A stretch of DNA of 64,000 nt from Symsagittifera roscoffensis (taxonomy: Eukaryota > Xenacoelomorpha > Acoela > Convolutidae), in contig NC_087065.1 in assembly GCF_963678635.1 (NCBI RefSeq), forward strand, positions 6,161,209-6,225,208. The letters are read 5' to 3'. Under the pieces are notes generated by a model. The model saw only the letters and a list, made by a program, of their open reading frames with translations. It was not told the origin of the DNA and did no database searches. Positions 10,756 to 21,964 of this stretch are shown here, piece by piece (position 1 is the first letter of the stretch; each line of letters starts with the position of its first letter). The translations under genes and the position numbers were made by a program.

Positions 10756-13700
10756 CTTTATATCTGTCAAAAAACTTGGTTGTTTCAATATACTTGTATG
10801 TTCTATTACGATTGTATGTAGTTTTTTATTCCCACGTCGATCAAGGGAGGTTATCTTGCAAGTTCTTGCACGATTCTTTAAAAGAAGATGCATCTCTTGA
10901 AAACATCATGCAAGACTTCTTGCAAGACAACCTTTTTTTGTTATCTCTTTTCTGTTTTATCTTTCGAGGCGACAGGAATGGGGAAATTCCATGAAACGAT
11001 TTTGGTGACGTTTAAAAGGAATGTTGCTTGGTCAATGTTTTGGTAGCAGTTCCTTTCGTTAATGTTTTTCACCCTCTACATTCACCCTTCTTGCACGTAA
11101 GCAATATTCGGTTCACAAGAATTGATCATAAATGATATTGGCCCTGACATAAGTCGTTGAATTCCAACCCAACTCTACTACTAGTACGTACTAACCTACT
11201 GTAAGTCTTCAAAGCGGCTAAAACGATTAAAACTTTTTTTTCATTTGCTGTAATGAGTAATGTGAAGCCAGCGAATACAAAAAATCTAGTCATTGTTTTT
11301 CCCAAAAAACGCTGTTCTTCATATGAAGACAAAGTAGAACTTTCTGGCATCTTTTTCGGTGTTGTCCCAAAACCTCGCTGAATGCTATTTTCCATTTTTA
11401 CTGGTTTTCTTTTCTGTTTTTATTTTGCTGCTTTTGACGCGACCAGAGAAACATATAGGCTTCGGTGATTGGTCTCAAATATTCATTTTCCCGATAAGCA
11501 AGGGTGTTGTAATCACGTACAAGATTCCCCCACCCCCTCCCCCTAATTAACTTTGTTCGGAGAATAGTCAAAATTGGTAATTTTACTTTTGCTAGCCTCT
11601 TGCACAAAGTCTTCTTAAGTGAAGAAATAATTTAAGTAGTTGTCAGTTTATTTTACCGCATGGAATCTGGTTAATTGTTCCGACCATTGAAAATGGAGAG
11701 GAACTTTTTATTTGGGTGTGTTTTAGTTTTAGAAACGTAAAATTAGAAACCACAAATAATCATCGGACTGAGGTGTGTGATGCATAATATTAAAGCCCTT
11801 ACAGTCGTGATTCAAACCACATTTAAAAAATTTAAAAAAAAATTCCCTGTGTTGAGAAAAACCCGTTTGAATTTTTCGTTTTTTCGTCTTATTTCGAGCG
11901 AATAAAGCGAGCTGGCAGTCTTATTTTAACTGCTTAAAAGCTTACAATAGCCTATTTTAAAACGTAAAAACTTAGTTTTGCTTGAGTAGCGTTAGTTTAT
12001 TTTGAGAATTTTAGCGACTTTCTGGAATCCAAATTTCAAGAAACTGCAAAAAATGAAGAAATTTTTTTTTCACTTTTCAAGTACATTTTCTTAAAAAATT
12101 TGTTTTTCAATTTGCTTATTTTACTATGCCTATCAAGTATACCTACTCTCCAGATTTTTGTTCAGCTCTTTTTGCCACACAACGCCAAAAAAACGTCAAT
12201 AATTTGAAAAAACTTATTCGTAATTTTTAAGACTATGGTCGGAACTTTCTGTGCCACTTGCACAGTAACCGGCTATCCTTGTTTTTTTTTTTAGTTTTTA
12301 GTTGTTTCATTTCGGAAGATTTTTGAAATTTTGTATTATTAGTCCACGTGTTTTTGATGATTTATTTCACCGAGCGCGCACTTCAAATTTTTTGGCATTT
12401 CGGTTTCTCTAAGACAGATATCTTGTAACTTCCGTTCGTTTCAGGTGCATGTCTTTTGACGCACTCAAAATCTTTGAAAAAACTGTTGATTATTGATTTC
12501 GCTGAATTTTGTTCTTTAAACCATTTTTACTTTAATTATCTTATAAATGAAGTTGAAAAAAAGTTTTTCTTGTGCATTTGTTTTTTTCCCATCGATTGTT
12601 TTACTCAGTTGCTCTGCTTTTGTTTTAGCACTTAATGAAGCCATGATTAATTCCAAGTAAGTTGATTGCTTAATTTAAGCTAAGTTGACATCTGATTTAA
12701 GAAACGCATAATTTTTTTCAAGAAACGCCAATTAGAGCTAAAAAAAAGTGCAAACAAATGACCAAAAACGTCTTGTAAATTTTCCTTCTGGTTGGTATGC
12801 AACATTTGTTTGCCCAATTTAGGGCGCGGCTTTACCAAATCACAACTTTCTTTATTTTTTTTTGCTCTGGTTCAAATAATAAGGCATAGGGCAGAGCAAA
12901 AAAATTTGCAATTTTTATTGACATTTATGCATTTTTATTTGAAGTTAACGGCGTGAAATCTATCGGAGTCGGATTTTCTACTTTAAAGAACCCTTTCTCA
13001 CCCCAGTCAATAAATATACATATTATAATCTCAAACCATGCATAGTTTACTGTAAGCTTCTGAGGAAAAAGCAGCCATTTGCGAGCAAGTCGAGATGTGG
13101 TTTTGGCTCGTCGATGTTACCAACAAAAACAGTTACCAAGTTGGTCGCTTTTGCTAACCCAGCCGGTGTTTAGCTTTAATTTTTGCAAATTCTCAATTTT
13201 TTAATGATGAAATTGATAAATAAATTTTCTGAACCAAGTCAGCCATTATATAACGCAAAAATAATTATGGCAGTCGAATATGAAGAATTACAAACGGAAT
13301 GCTTGCGATGGGAGGAGAAAGTGGAGAGGAGACAGAAAATTGGACTTGCGATATAGAAATCCGACAGATGTCATAGAAAAAACTGAAAAGGAAAATAGGG
13401 TGTTGCGTTCAAAGATGAGCGCTCTCTACTTAAAACAAAAGTTTAATGGTGTTACTTTTTTAAAATCACTTTCATGTTCTTACTTCCACGCTTCAGCCAC
13501 TTAATTTCAAGGTCTTCAAGGGTCTGTAAAGCTCAATAGAAGTCCTTGATGTGTTTTATTCTATATATTATTGTAATGTGTACAATAATTTGTTTCGTTG
13601 TTACACATGTAAAAGAATTCAAGTTCAAGATTGATTCAAACTACTTGCTGTAAAATCAGTAATGGGTACTCCATTTACATCAGTAAATGTAAAATACCAA

Positions 13701-15363
13701 TGGTTCTAGATGAATGTCATAAGCAAATACAGTAGAATCTACGAAAAATTTATAATTATTAGTTTCTAAACTGAATGATGGAACCAAATTGTGTACAAAT
13801 AAGTTATAAGTTTTTTTAGTTGTGAAACGTTCTTGAGCAGAACTACAAATGGGATAACCTATAGCGGCTGGTTTTTCTATAAAGTCCTAATAATGATGCC
13901 CTTTGAATGTATCTAATGAAAAAAGGTTTTGTCAGTTTTTTTTCTGTTTTTACCTACTTCATATACATTTAGGTGGTCCTGTGGATCCCTATTTTTACTT
14001 GAGTATTTTAATGAGGTTTATGTAAAATGGTGGTTTCGTACATCCAAACTTACAAATTTTTTGTTTCACTTTTTTCCAACCTGTCATCCCGATAATTTTG
14101 ACAGCACGAGCTCACAAAGTTGTTAATGCAGACCATTGTGGTACAATTGCCATTAATCTTTACAGCTAATCAATGTAAAAAAAAATTAAAGCAAAAAGTT
14201 TGCAGTTGGAGGGAAACGGTAGAGAAGCCCTAATATCTACTGTTTTTCTGGAAAGTTATAGTAAATTTTTCATTTCTTTCTGTGAAATCACAAACAGAAA
14301 AGCGTAGAATCAATTGTTTTTTTTTGGCTTTTCGCAAAATTAAACAGCTGAAAGTTTGTCCTCCTATTGTAAGTCAATTTGTCTTATATTTTTAAACTGT
14401 CTCATAGGTTACTAATTATCACTAAAATATTGGAATTTGGGTCCATGGTTAAAATTGACATCGTGTGCTAGTGATCACAAAATATCTCCAGAGTAGTCAT
14501 CACTAGCAAAAATGTTTTTTTTTTGTTTTTACCGATTTATTTTTGAGAAAATTGGTAACGTTGAAAGCAGCTGATATAAAGTATTTTTAATCACTATTCA
14601 AACGCAATCTTGGTAATAATTCTTGCAATTTTGTATCTAAATCAGTAGCCTTTTATCAAAAAACAAATAAAATAAATTAAATTTTAAAAAAATAAAAAAT
14701 ATCTTGTTTTCGTCGTTTCAAAAAATTTCTTTATTTTTGAATTCTTTTAACTCGCCATTTAAACTTTAAACTATTTTGTTTTGTTTTTTGTTGCTAGTTC
14801 TAATTGTGATACCAAACGGCACTATAACTAGCAACTACATAATAATAGTTAATTGCCTAGGAAGTATTCAAAATTTGAATGCCAATTCAAAAGAATTCAA
14901 AAAGAACGTTTTTTCTCGTTACAACAAAATGTCAGGTGTTTTCGGAATTGCTTTTTTCAGTAAAAACTGACTGAATTAGATGAAAATTTGTAAGATTAAT
15001 CAGTACGATTGCGTTTAAATAGTAAAATTTAAAAAAGTAAAACTATTAGGAGAAGTCAGCCTTGCAATTTTTAACTTATTCAGCTTGAAAACTGAACAAT
15101 TGAAAATTTTCAATCTAGTTTAGTCAGAAAACTGACTGGAAATATTTCATTCATATACCAATTTTTACAGCCTACAAGGTTTTTGAGGTAGCCAAAAGTC
15201 GGCGCAAAAACAATAGTTTATCTTTCTGGTCGCTTTCAGAGACGTGGTCGAAACGAAAAGGAAACTTGTGAAGCAAAATCTAACTAAAGTAGTCTCTTCG
15301 ATAACCCAGAAAAAATTTAGACTGGCGGTACACACTGATTCACGTGCTATATTCATCTCGTGC
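10756..15363. other. Long AT-rich intergenic stretch, no gene seen
   Basis: About 4.6 kb with no ORF of convincing composition. It holds a solo copy of the GTTCCGACCATT repeat end (about 11,677-11,740), a copy of the TGTGCAA..GCACAG motif (about 12,239-12,280, inverted), and many A or T runs. The target site of the giant retroelement is at its right edge. Confidence 0.6.
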
Positions 15364-15367
15364 CGAA
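15364..15367 (+). repeat. Target-site duplication (left), cgaa
   Basis: CGAA directly before the TG of the left LTR; the same four bases follow the CA of the right LTR at 40,325-40,328. A 4-bp duplication is within the usual 4-6 bp range for LTR element integrases. Confidence 0.8.
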
Positions 15368-15776
15368 TGGAACCAGATATAAACTATATTTATTATTGGG
15401 CATAAATTGGATATTTTATCTCTATAAAATATTTAATATTAACCAATCACGATCCATCTAACTAACAAACCACTTATTTGTAAGTGATGAAATTACTTGT
15501 AATTTCAGCACCAGAGAGATTTGAATTTAACTTAGAAATTAGTTACCTCTCCAAGAGAACTTTAGCAATCGCAATAAACCAGTATACTCTAGATCTATTG
15601 AGCCTAGCATAGACTAGTTAAACACCCTGAGACTAGTAGATATAAGAGTAAGATTAGGATCGGTATTAGACTAAGAAGTTGCACGAATCTATGCGCCCGA
15701 AAATAAGATAGCGTGACGAGCAGACGGTGTACCCTATCCGAAATTACTCTATGAGTTACACATCGAACCTAACTCA
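15368..15776 (+). repeat. 5' LTR of the giant retroelement
   Basis: 409 bp, begins TGGAACCAGAT and ends CCTAACTCA. It aligns along its whole length with 39,920-40,324, with roughly 15-20 differences including one small indel cluster near 15,480, so the insertion is not recent. Confidence 0.93.
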
Positions 15777-17067
15777 TCTGGTGCGACCATAAGTCTCGAT
15801 CAAGACCTTAAAAAACAAATTAGCTTAGAACTAACAGATAGATTAGAATTAGACAAAAACATTTTCAAAAATGTTACTTAATAATAATCTAATTGAAATG
15901 TCTCTACGACTCAATAGATCAGAACCGATATTCCGCACAATACTAGAACTACCAGGCATTGGAAGAAGGCCTCGGACAAGAGACGATCTACGACTACGAA
16001 GAAACTTACCATTAAATTTCATGGTCGTACGGCAAAAGCCGGACCAAACTTTTATATTTAGAATTTTACTAGCAAGGAATTTAGATTTTCATTTGCAAAC
16101 ATAAAAACCTTGAAGAAAAATTTTCAATTATTATTACAGGCGCTAAATCCCATTTACTATTGTACAATAATGATTTAAAAAAACACCTCAAATCGTTTCC
16201 TCTAAATCTGCAGTAAAATTAAAAAAGGATATCTGAAAAATAAATTTATTGAAAATAAAAAATAAAAATTAGTCGACATGATCATAAATTGTTAGTATAT
16301 ATAAATCATCCTGGCATCCCCAGCTTCAACACCTAAGCATAACAGCAATCATTGAACCACTAATATCATTAAACACTAAATTTTTTTATCAGATAAATTT
16401 AAAAGCTTATCCAAATTCTTACCTCTATTTCATTTCAACTTGTTCAATCTTAAAGTAGATCATCAAGGCTTTCCTTGGATCTCCATTAAACAATTAAGTT
16501 AAATCCATTTTATACCATAAAAAATTATAACTTGATCATCAAGGCCTATCCTTGGATCAAAAAGAACCATTTTGTTCTCCCCCACCCAATAAATAAAGTG
16601 TCTAACGACCTCAAACTTCGATTCACTACCCAACCCTTTCAAAGACCCAGGACTAATAGAAAATTTTCAATCACACTAACCATTCAAATTAAGCTAAACA
16701 GTGAAGAACTTCGGTTATTTCATCCTTCACGTAATCCCCCCTCTATCTTAAATCTTAAATCTTAGTAAGTATTAAAATAGTATCTAACGAAATACCTGTG
16801 TTCTAATTATACCTGAACCTTGTGGATCGATTTACTATTCTCCAACCCTTGAACACAATCACTACCCCTAAGTAAGATTAAGTAAATTAACACCTTAACT
16901 TAGAATAGCCACGAGAAAGTAACAATCATTCTTCGGAATCGATATATACTTTTCTCTCCAACCCTACATAAAAGACCCAAGTTAGGCTAACCAAAAAATC
17001 GTAAGGACTAACAGTCTAGGATATTAAAATCACTAATAACAACCTTGCACCCTTCATCCTAAACCTT
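15777..17067 (+). other. Retroelement leader with candidate primer-binding site
   Basis: About 1.3 kb between LTR and first sizeable ORF. Starting two bases after the LTR, TGGTGCGACCATAAG (15,779-15,793) has the TGG start expected of a primer-binding site; I cannot assign the tRNA. A 77-codon ORF at 15,871-16,104 has no recognisable features. The rest is A-rich and non-coding and may hold packaging or translation signals. Confidence 0.6.
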
Positions 17068-17529
17068 ATGTCACTGAACAATTTAGGAAATAAACAAACA
17101 ATCGTACTACACAATTGTGCAATAAATAACGAAGCATACGATCTTGTAATTACACCGCACAAACAAACAATCGGATATATTTGCACAAAACGTCAAACAA
17201 TAAAAAGAAAAGTTTTAAGTAAACAAAGACAAATTACACGAAAAAGATTTTCAAAGCGTAGAAACGCAGTCTCTGAATCAGAAGTCAGCAATTTAGATGC
17301 ACTTTGCAAACTCAAAGACATAATAAATAAAAACTACCCAGTTCACGACCGATTATATTTTTCCGATTCAGAAGCCACATCACATTCATCAAAACAAGGA
17401 AAAAGAAGAATAAAAAAGATATACAAAAATAAACCAGTACGTTTATACAATTGGAATCAACCAATCAGACACATTGAACATTACGCACTGACGGTTATAA
17501 AACGAAAAAATGAGCCAAAGTCCAAGTGA
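17068..17529 (+). CDS. Retroelement ORF A, basic protein of unknown function
   Basis: 153 aa, intact. The middle is very basic (a KRKVLSKQRQITRKRFSKRR stretch near residues 46-66), like a nuclear-localisation or RNA-binding segment; a Ser/Glu/Asp-rich segment and another Lys/Arg cluster follow. It overlaps the next ORF by 20 nt. No homology is recognised, and an accessory protein upstream of gag is unusual in Ty3/gypsy elements. Its intact frame within a decayed element could be chance or could reflect a short time since insertion. Confidence 0.5.
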   Translation: MSLNNLGNKQTIVLHNCAINNEAYDLVITPHKQTIGYICTKRQTIKRKVLSKQRQITRKRFSKRRNAVSESEVSNLDALCKLKDIINKNYPVHDRLYFSDSEATSHSSKQGKRRIKKIYKNKPVRLYNWNQPIRHIEHYALTVIKRKNEPKSK

Positions 17530-18082
17530 TGACAGTCCGGACGAAAACTCTGTTTTCCCTTTTATTATAAATTCACTCACTGAAGATAGAGGACAAAGAC
17601 AATTTTGTACTAACTTAATTGCAAATGTATTCGAACAAGGAATTAGCCCATGTAAAGCAGAATTCCCAGAAAAAAAAATTAAAAGACAAATTATCGATCA
17701 TTATTTAAAAGGAATATGTAACCTAACACAACCATATGGAATCTACACCATAGAACTCAGCACAGAAAGTAGATATCATAGCAAACATGTTATCCAAACA
17801 GACGATGTCGACATAGAATTTTCAAAAGTATTCACAGAATACATTAAAAATATACAACACCAAAATTCACAAAGAGCAAACTCAATATTCACCAACGATG
17901 TTTTTTCACTAATATATAGTTATGTATCTATACTAGAAAATATAGGAACTGAAAGCACATCACCGGTTCAAACAATAAGACACAAAAATGTCAGAACTGA
18001 CATTGCCGCATTCTCAGCATTTTTAAACACAATTCGTGAAAATTTTTCGAACAATGAAATTTCACCAAATAAAAAAACATAA
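17510..18082 (+). CDS. Retroelement ORF B, probable N-terminal part of Gag
   Basis: 190 aa, starting in the last 20 nt of ORF A. It has acidic and polar ends around helical-looking segments and no recognised domain. It ends with TAA (18,080-18,082) just after a run of seven A (18,071-18,077), and the downstream gag frame, one base back (-1), is open from 18,073. ORF B may therefore be the N-terminal region of a longer Gag, joined either by ribosomal slippage or in an ancestor without the A-run length change. Confidence 0.5.
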   Translation: MSQSPSDDSPDENSVFPFIINSLTEDRGQRQFCTNLIANVFEQGISPCKAEFPEKKIKRQIIDHYLKGICNLTQPYGIYTIELSTESRYHSKHVIQTDDVDIEFSKVFTEYIKNIQHQNSQRANSIFTNDVFSLIYSYVSILENIGTESTSPVQTIRHKNVRTDIAAFSAFLNTIRENFSNNEISPNKKT

Positions 18083-19935
18083 TTTACAAAAAAATCTTAG
18101 CATGGTTCATAATTGATTATTTTGCACATAATATTGATTTAATTGCACAAGCAAGAAAAAATTTCAGACCCCAAAATACCAATGACGACACTGTCATTGC
18201 AGAACAATCAGACTCTATTTGGGACCCTGCATGGTCTCATCCATTATTTCTGAACATACCAATAGACATCTCAAGTCAAGCAGTCAGTACAATTTCTATT
18301 CACAAAGACTATGTAATGGTATTTCCACTTACGATAGATGCAACACCTTTAAACTATAACTCATTTTTACCTGATAGAAGACAAAAAAATAGTTTAAAGT
18401 CAACTCTTGTACAACAAGAAAACTTAAAAGGAACTAGAAATCTTACACAACAAGATATTCAAACACCATCACATTTTATAAATGAAGAAATAGTTGAAAT
18501 AATTGTAACAACTACACAGCAAAGTATTTCACCAATACATCCAAACCTTATAACGCCAAAACGAAAGATTTCAATATTACCTCAAGTAACATTGCAATCT
18601 ACGGTTAAACCCTTGGTTGCTCCAAAATATTCACATATGGATTACCAAACATTTAGACCAATGACGAATCCACCACAAAAACAAAGAATATTCACCAGAA
18701 GTAATTTTGCAGAACACAATTATAACTACGTAAATAGATCACAAACATCTAAACCTCCTCTTACAAACCCGCATAATCGTTCATGTTCACAACGACAAAA
18801 TTCACATAAGCAAATAACACCTTACTATACACCTAATTGTCTATCATCAGATGATGACGATTTTTATGACCAAAACCATCAACAAAACTTTCAAAACCAA
18901 AGACTCGACTCTTATCACGTAAATCAACCAGACTTCTTTGAACCATATACACGGGAACAACATATGCGACAACCTAGATCAAATCACGCACCTCAAAATA
19001 ATAATTTTTACTCACAAAATCCAGCAAATTTTGATTATTATCAACCAACACAAATGCAAAATGAAATACCACTACCATATTATTTGCAACAACATGAAAT
19101 AACAAAAAATCAACTGACAAGTTTTATACAAATGCCAAATGCCGCAGAATCACTACAGATGACTATGAATCCATACCTCATGGGTGGATCATCAATAACA
19201 TCAAATAAACCACTGATGGTATTCACAGGCACAGACCCTGAATATTCTGTAGAAGACTATTTAAACGCAGTCACAGCAAATTTAATTTTAAATATCGGAC
19301 CTGAACCAAATAATACACCACTCCATCAAAGATGGATACATAGACGCACAGCGTTAATCCAAACAACACTTGATGATGCAGCTCAGAAATGGTTTTCAGT
19401 TTTACCAATAGACATAAAAACAGATTGGAAAAGATTTACACAAGAATTTTCAAAAATGTTTGATTATGAAAGAAATAAACAACATCAAAGAGTTTTATGG
19501 AACGAAATTCGTAGACTACCAAATGAAACATTTAAACAATTGGCAGTTAGAATCGAAACACTAGTTCGAAAAGCATATTCACGGATGACTCATGATTATA
19601 AAAACACGAAAATGACAGAAATTTTAATGATGACTCTAACACCCCAATTAAAAAAAATAGCTATTAGAAAGAGAGCATCCCATCCCTCATCAATTCGAGA
19701 ACCAGATATAGGTTTCAGAAAACTAGTTGACAAATTAGAACAAGCAGAAATCACAATGAAACTTGAAGAAACAGAAAATTTTGAACTAAAATACGTAAAT
19801 AGAATCGAAACAAATACTACACATGTAAACAACATACATGATTCAGACGTAGACCTAACTGAAAAAATTACTGAAATTTTGAACTTATATGAGAAAAATT
19901 CCAATTTCAAAGGTAAACCAACTTTCAAGAAATGA
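18073..19935 (+). CDS. gag: Gag (capsid region)
   Basis: The frame is open from 18,073, with the first ATG at 18,316 (539 aa from there). The N-terminal ~270 residues are Gln/Asn/Pro/Thr-rich matrix-like sequence. From about residue 297 there is a capsid of the Retrotrans_gag type, recognisable by FTGTDPEYSVEDYL, then RTALIQTTLDDAAQKW, then DWKRFTQEFSKMFD and a following helical series. The C-terminal end is acidic. It stops at TGA (19,933-19,935), directly before a partial zinc knuckle (YGHNIAEC) in the same frame whose first two cysteines are missing. Function is particle assembly and RNA packaging; this copy is broken at the nucleocapsid. Confidence 0.82.
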   Translation, partial: KNIIYKKILAWFIIDYFAHNIDLIAQARKNFRPQNTNDDTVIAEQSDSIWDPAWSHPLFLNIPIDISSQAVSTISIHKDYVMVFPLTIDATPLNYNSFLPDRRQKNSLKSTLVQQENLKGTRNLTQQDIQTPSHFINEEIVEIIVTTTQQSISPIHPNLITPKRKISILPQVTLQSTVKPLVAPKYSHMDYQTFRPMTNPPQKQRIFTRSNFAEHNYNYVNRSQTSKPPLTNPHNRSCSQRQNSHKQITPYYTPNCLSSDDDDFYDQNHQQNFQNQRLDSYHVNQPDFFEPYTREQHMRQPRSNHAPQNNNFYSQNPANFDYYQPTQMQNEIPLPYYLQQHEITKNQLTSFIQMPNAAESLQMTMNPYLMGGSSITSNKPLMVFTGTDPEYSVEDYLNAVTANLILNIGPEPNNTPLHQRWIHRRTALIQTTLDDAAQKWFSVLPIDIKTDWKRFTQEFSKMFDYERNKQHQRVLWNEIRRLPNETFKQLAVRIETLVRKAYSRMTHDYKNTKMTEILMMTLTPQLKKIAIRKRASHPSSIREPDIGFRKLVDKLEQAEITMKLEETENFELKYVNRIETNTTHVNNIHDSDVDLTEKITEILNLYEKNSNFKGKPTFKK

Positions 19936-20989
19936 TACGGACACAACATTGCAGAATGTAGACAAAAACAACAGGATAATCAAAATAAACCCCAAAAGTA
20001 CAAAGAACCAAACAAATCATTCTATCAATACATGAAAAAAGATCAAAATTTATCAAACAAAAATATACATAGTAATAACAGCTCTGGTAAACCACTCCCA
20101 AATAATTCAAATTACTCAAGAAACCAATCACCCTATAACTCTAGTTATAGAGGTAGATCAACAGAACAACGAAATTCACGAAATTGCTCACAAAACAGAT
20201 ATAGTCGATCAAATAGCCAAAATAACCAGTATAGAAACAACTATTCATGATCAAATTTAAACAGAACAGAATTTTTTGATACCAGTTCCCATTCAAATTC
20301 TAAGAATAAACACTCTTCAAACGATAGATCACGTAATTCATCATACAATAGAAATAAAAACTACTCAAATAATAGAAATAGAAGTTATTCAAACAATAGA
20401 AATCAACGTTACCAAAATAATAGATCAAGAAACAATTCCTACAATAGATCTAATTATCAAGGAAACAATAACAATTACTAAAATAGGTCACAAAACAACT
20501 CACAAAATAGGAATCTTAATTATAACAATCGAAGAAATTATTCTCAATCCCCTTATAGAAACAACAATCGTTACCCTGATTCCCAACACAAATATAGTAG
20601 CAACACACCGAAACATCAGCGACAAATTAATCAGGTAAAAGCAACTGAAGAAACAACTTCAGATCCCCCTGGTATTGACAACACAGAAAGTACCGAATTA
20701 CAACTAAACCACATTAATTGTGAATCAACAGACAGCGAAAGTGATACAAATAACACTATCTCAGTTAATATGATCACAACCGAAAACGACTAAGAACCCA
20801 TTGTATACGAACAACCCTTTAGTTCACACATTTACGAAAATCAATCGGAACTTCTTCAAGACTACTATACTAGACCCATAAGAAACGATGTATCAATTGA
20901 ACAAAATGTAAATGAAATAAATACAGTAGTCAATAACGAAAAACAACGCTCAAGTACAAATCACATTTACCAAAATATACAAAAAGATT
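19936..20989 (+). pseudogene. Asn/Ser/Arg/Tyr-rich Gag tail, interrupted by stops
   Basis: The gag frame continues past its TGA with a half zinc knuckle (GHNIAEC), then some 200 codons of low-complexity Asn/Ser/Arg/Tyr/Gln sequence with repeated NNRNR/SRNNSYN-like units (20,030-20,640), then a more acidic stretch. In-frame stops occur at about 20,248, 20,479, 20,791 and 20,989. The composition is that of a disordered, RNA-binding, prion-like domain. All the breaks lie in one frame, so point mutations rather than indels closed it. Confidence 0.6.
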
Positions 20990-21523
20990 AGCCAAAAGAA
21001 AAAATTTGGACAATTCTATTTCTCTTAGAAAGCCCAAAAAGTAAAGAAGTTCATGCATCCAATCTTGAAATAGATTTTTTAATCAGAATCAAATATTATT
21101 AACATCCCTACTTGGAATGAAATCAAATCATTACATCCAATCCTAACACCTATAAAGACAGCCAGTAAATTAGCAACAGCACAAGGCTCAACATTAGTAA
21201 ACTATGGAAAAATTCAACTTTTCCTTGTTCCCACTAGAACAATGGAACAAAATAAAATACTAAATAAACCATTTAAACAAACATTTCACATTACAGACAT
21301 AAAACACAACATCATTGGCATACCATTTATAACTAAGTATAATCCCACAATAAACATTTTAAATAGCAAACTTCATATAAAAGATAAATACGCAAGAACA
21401 AAAAACACATCCTTAACATTCTTTCAAAGATTAAACAAACAACCACCATTTTTTCTCCAAATTTTATCCTATTTACAATCAGGAACGAAAATACCTGAAA
21501 CCACTATCAGGAAATGTATATAA
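20990..21523 (+). pseudogene. Retroviral-type aspartic protease remnant
   Basis: Recognisable from its C-terminal half: a strand-rich segment with FHITDIKHNIIGIPFITKY (21,284-21,340), the counterpart of the conserved (I/L)(L/I)G.(D/P)F region of retropepsins. The catalytic Asp-Thr/Ser-Gly expected near 21,080 is not present; a short deletion with a change of frame sits exactly there. The remnant cannot be an active protease. Confidence 0.65.
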
Positions 21524-21964
21524 CTTTTCAATCAAACAAGTCACCAGTACGATAAAGACCAAAACAAACAACATCTCTCTATGTCAGGCCTTGAATTTAA
21601 ACCCATCCATAAATTTTTCCGAATCACAATTTCATCCATAAAATGTATGAAACATTCAAATTCAGATATTATTTCATTACACGTATATAACAATTCCCCA
21701 TACCAGATAACACTACCCTTAGCACACTTAGGATACTGCGAAACAAATGCTACAACTTCACCCACAAATGAAGTAGCATATCGAGTCAATAATATATTAC
21801 AATTACTAGATATATGTTAATCCACAATTCTTGATGAAGAATTATCAATAAACAACATAATAAGCAACGAAAAAAGAAACACTGACTATTTCACAAAAAC
21901 ACCATATTTTAAACCAACGTTTAAAATATTACATTACACGGACGAACAACAAAAGTTTCTAGCA

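Noticed and set aside
20276..20638. 120-codon Ile/Thr-rich frame
   Set aside because: An out-of-frame shadow of the Asn/Ser/Arg-rich Gag tail.
19933..20991. Reassigned stop codons (alternative genetic code)
   Set aside because: Single-frame stops of all three types occur, and a tandem copy shows CAA where unit 1 has TAA (about 29,572), so these are ordinary decay mutations. The host exons use standard stops.
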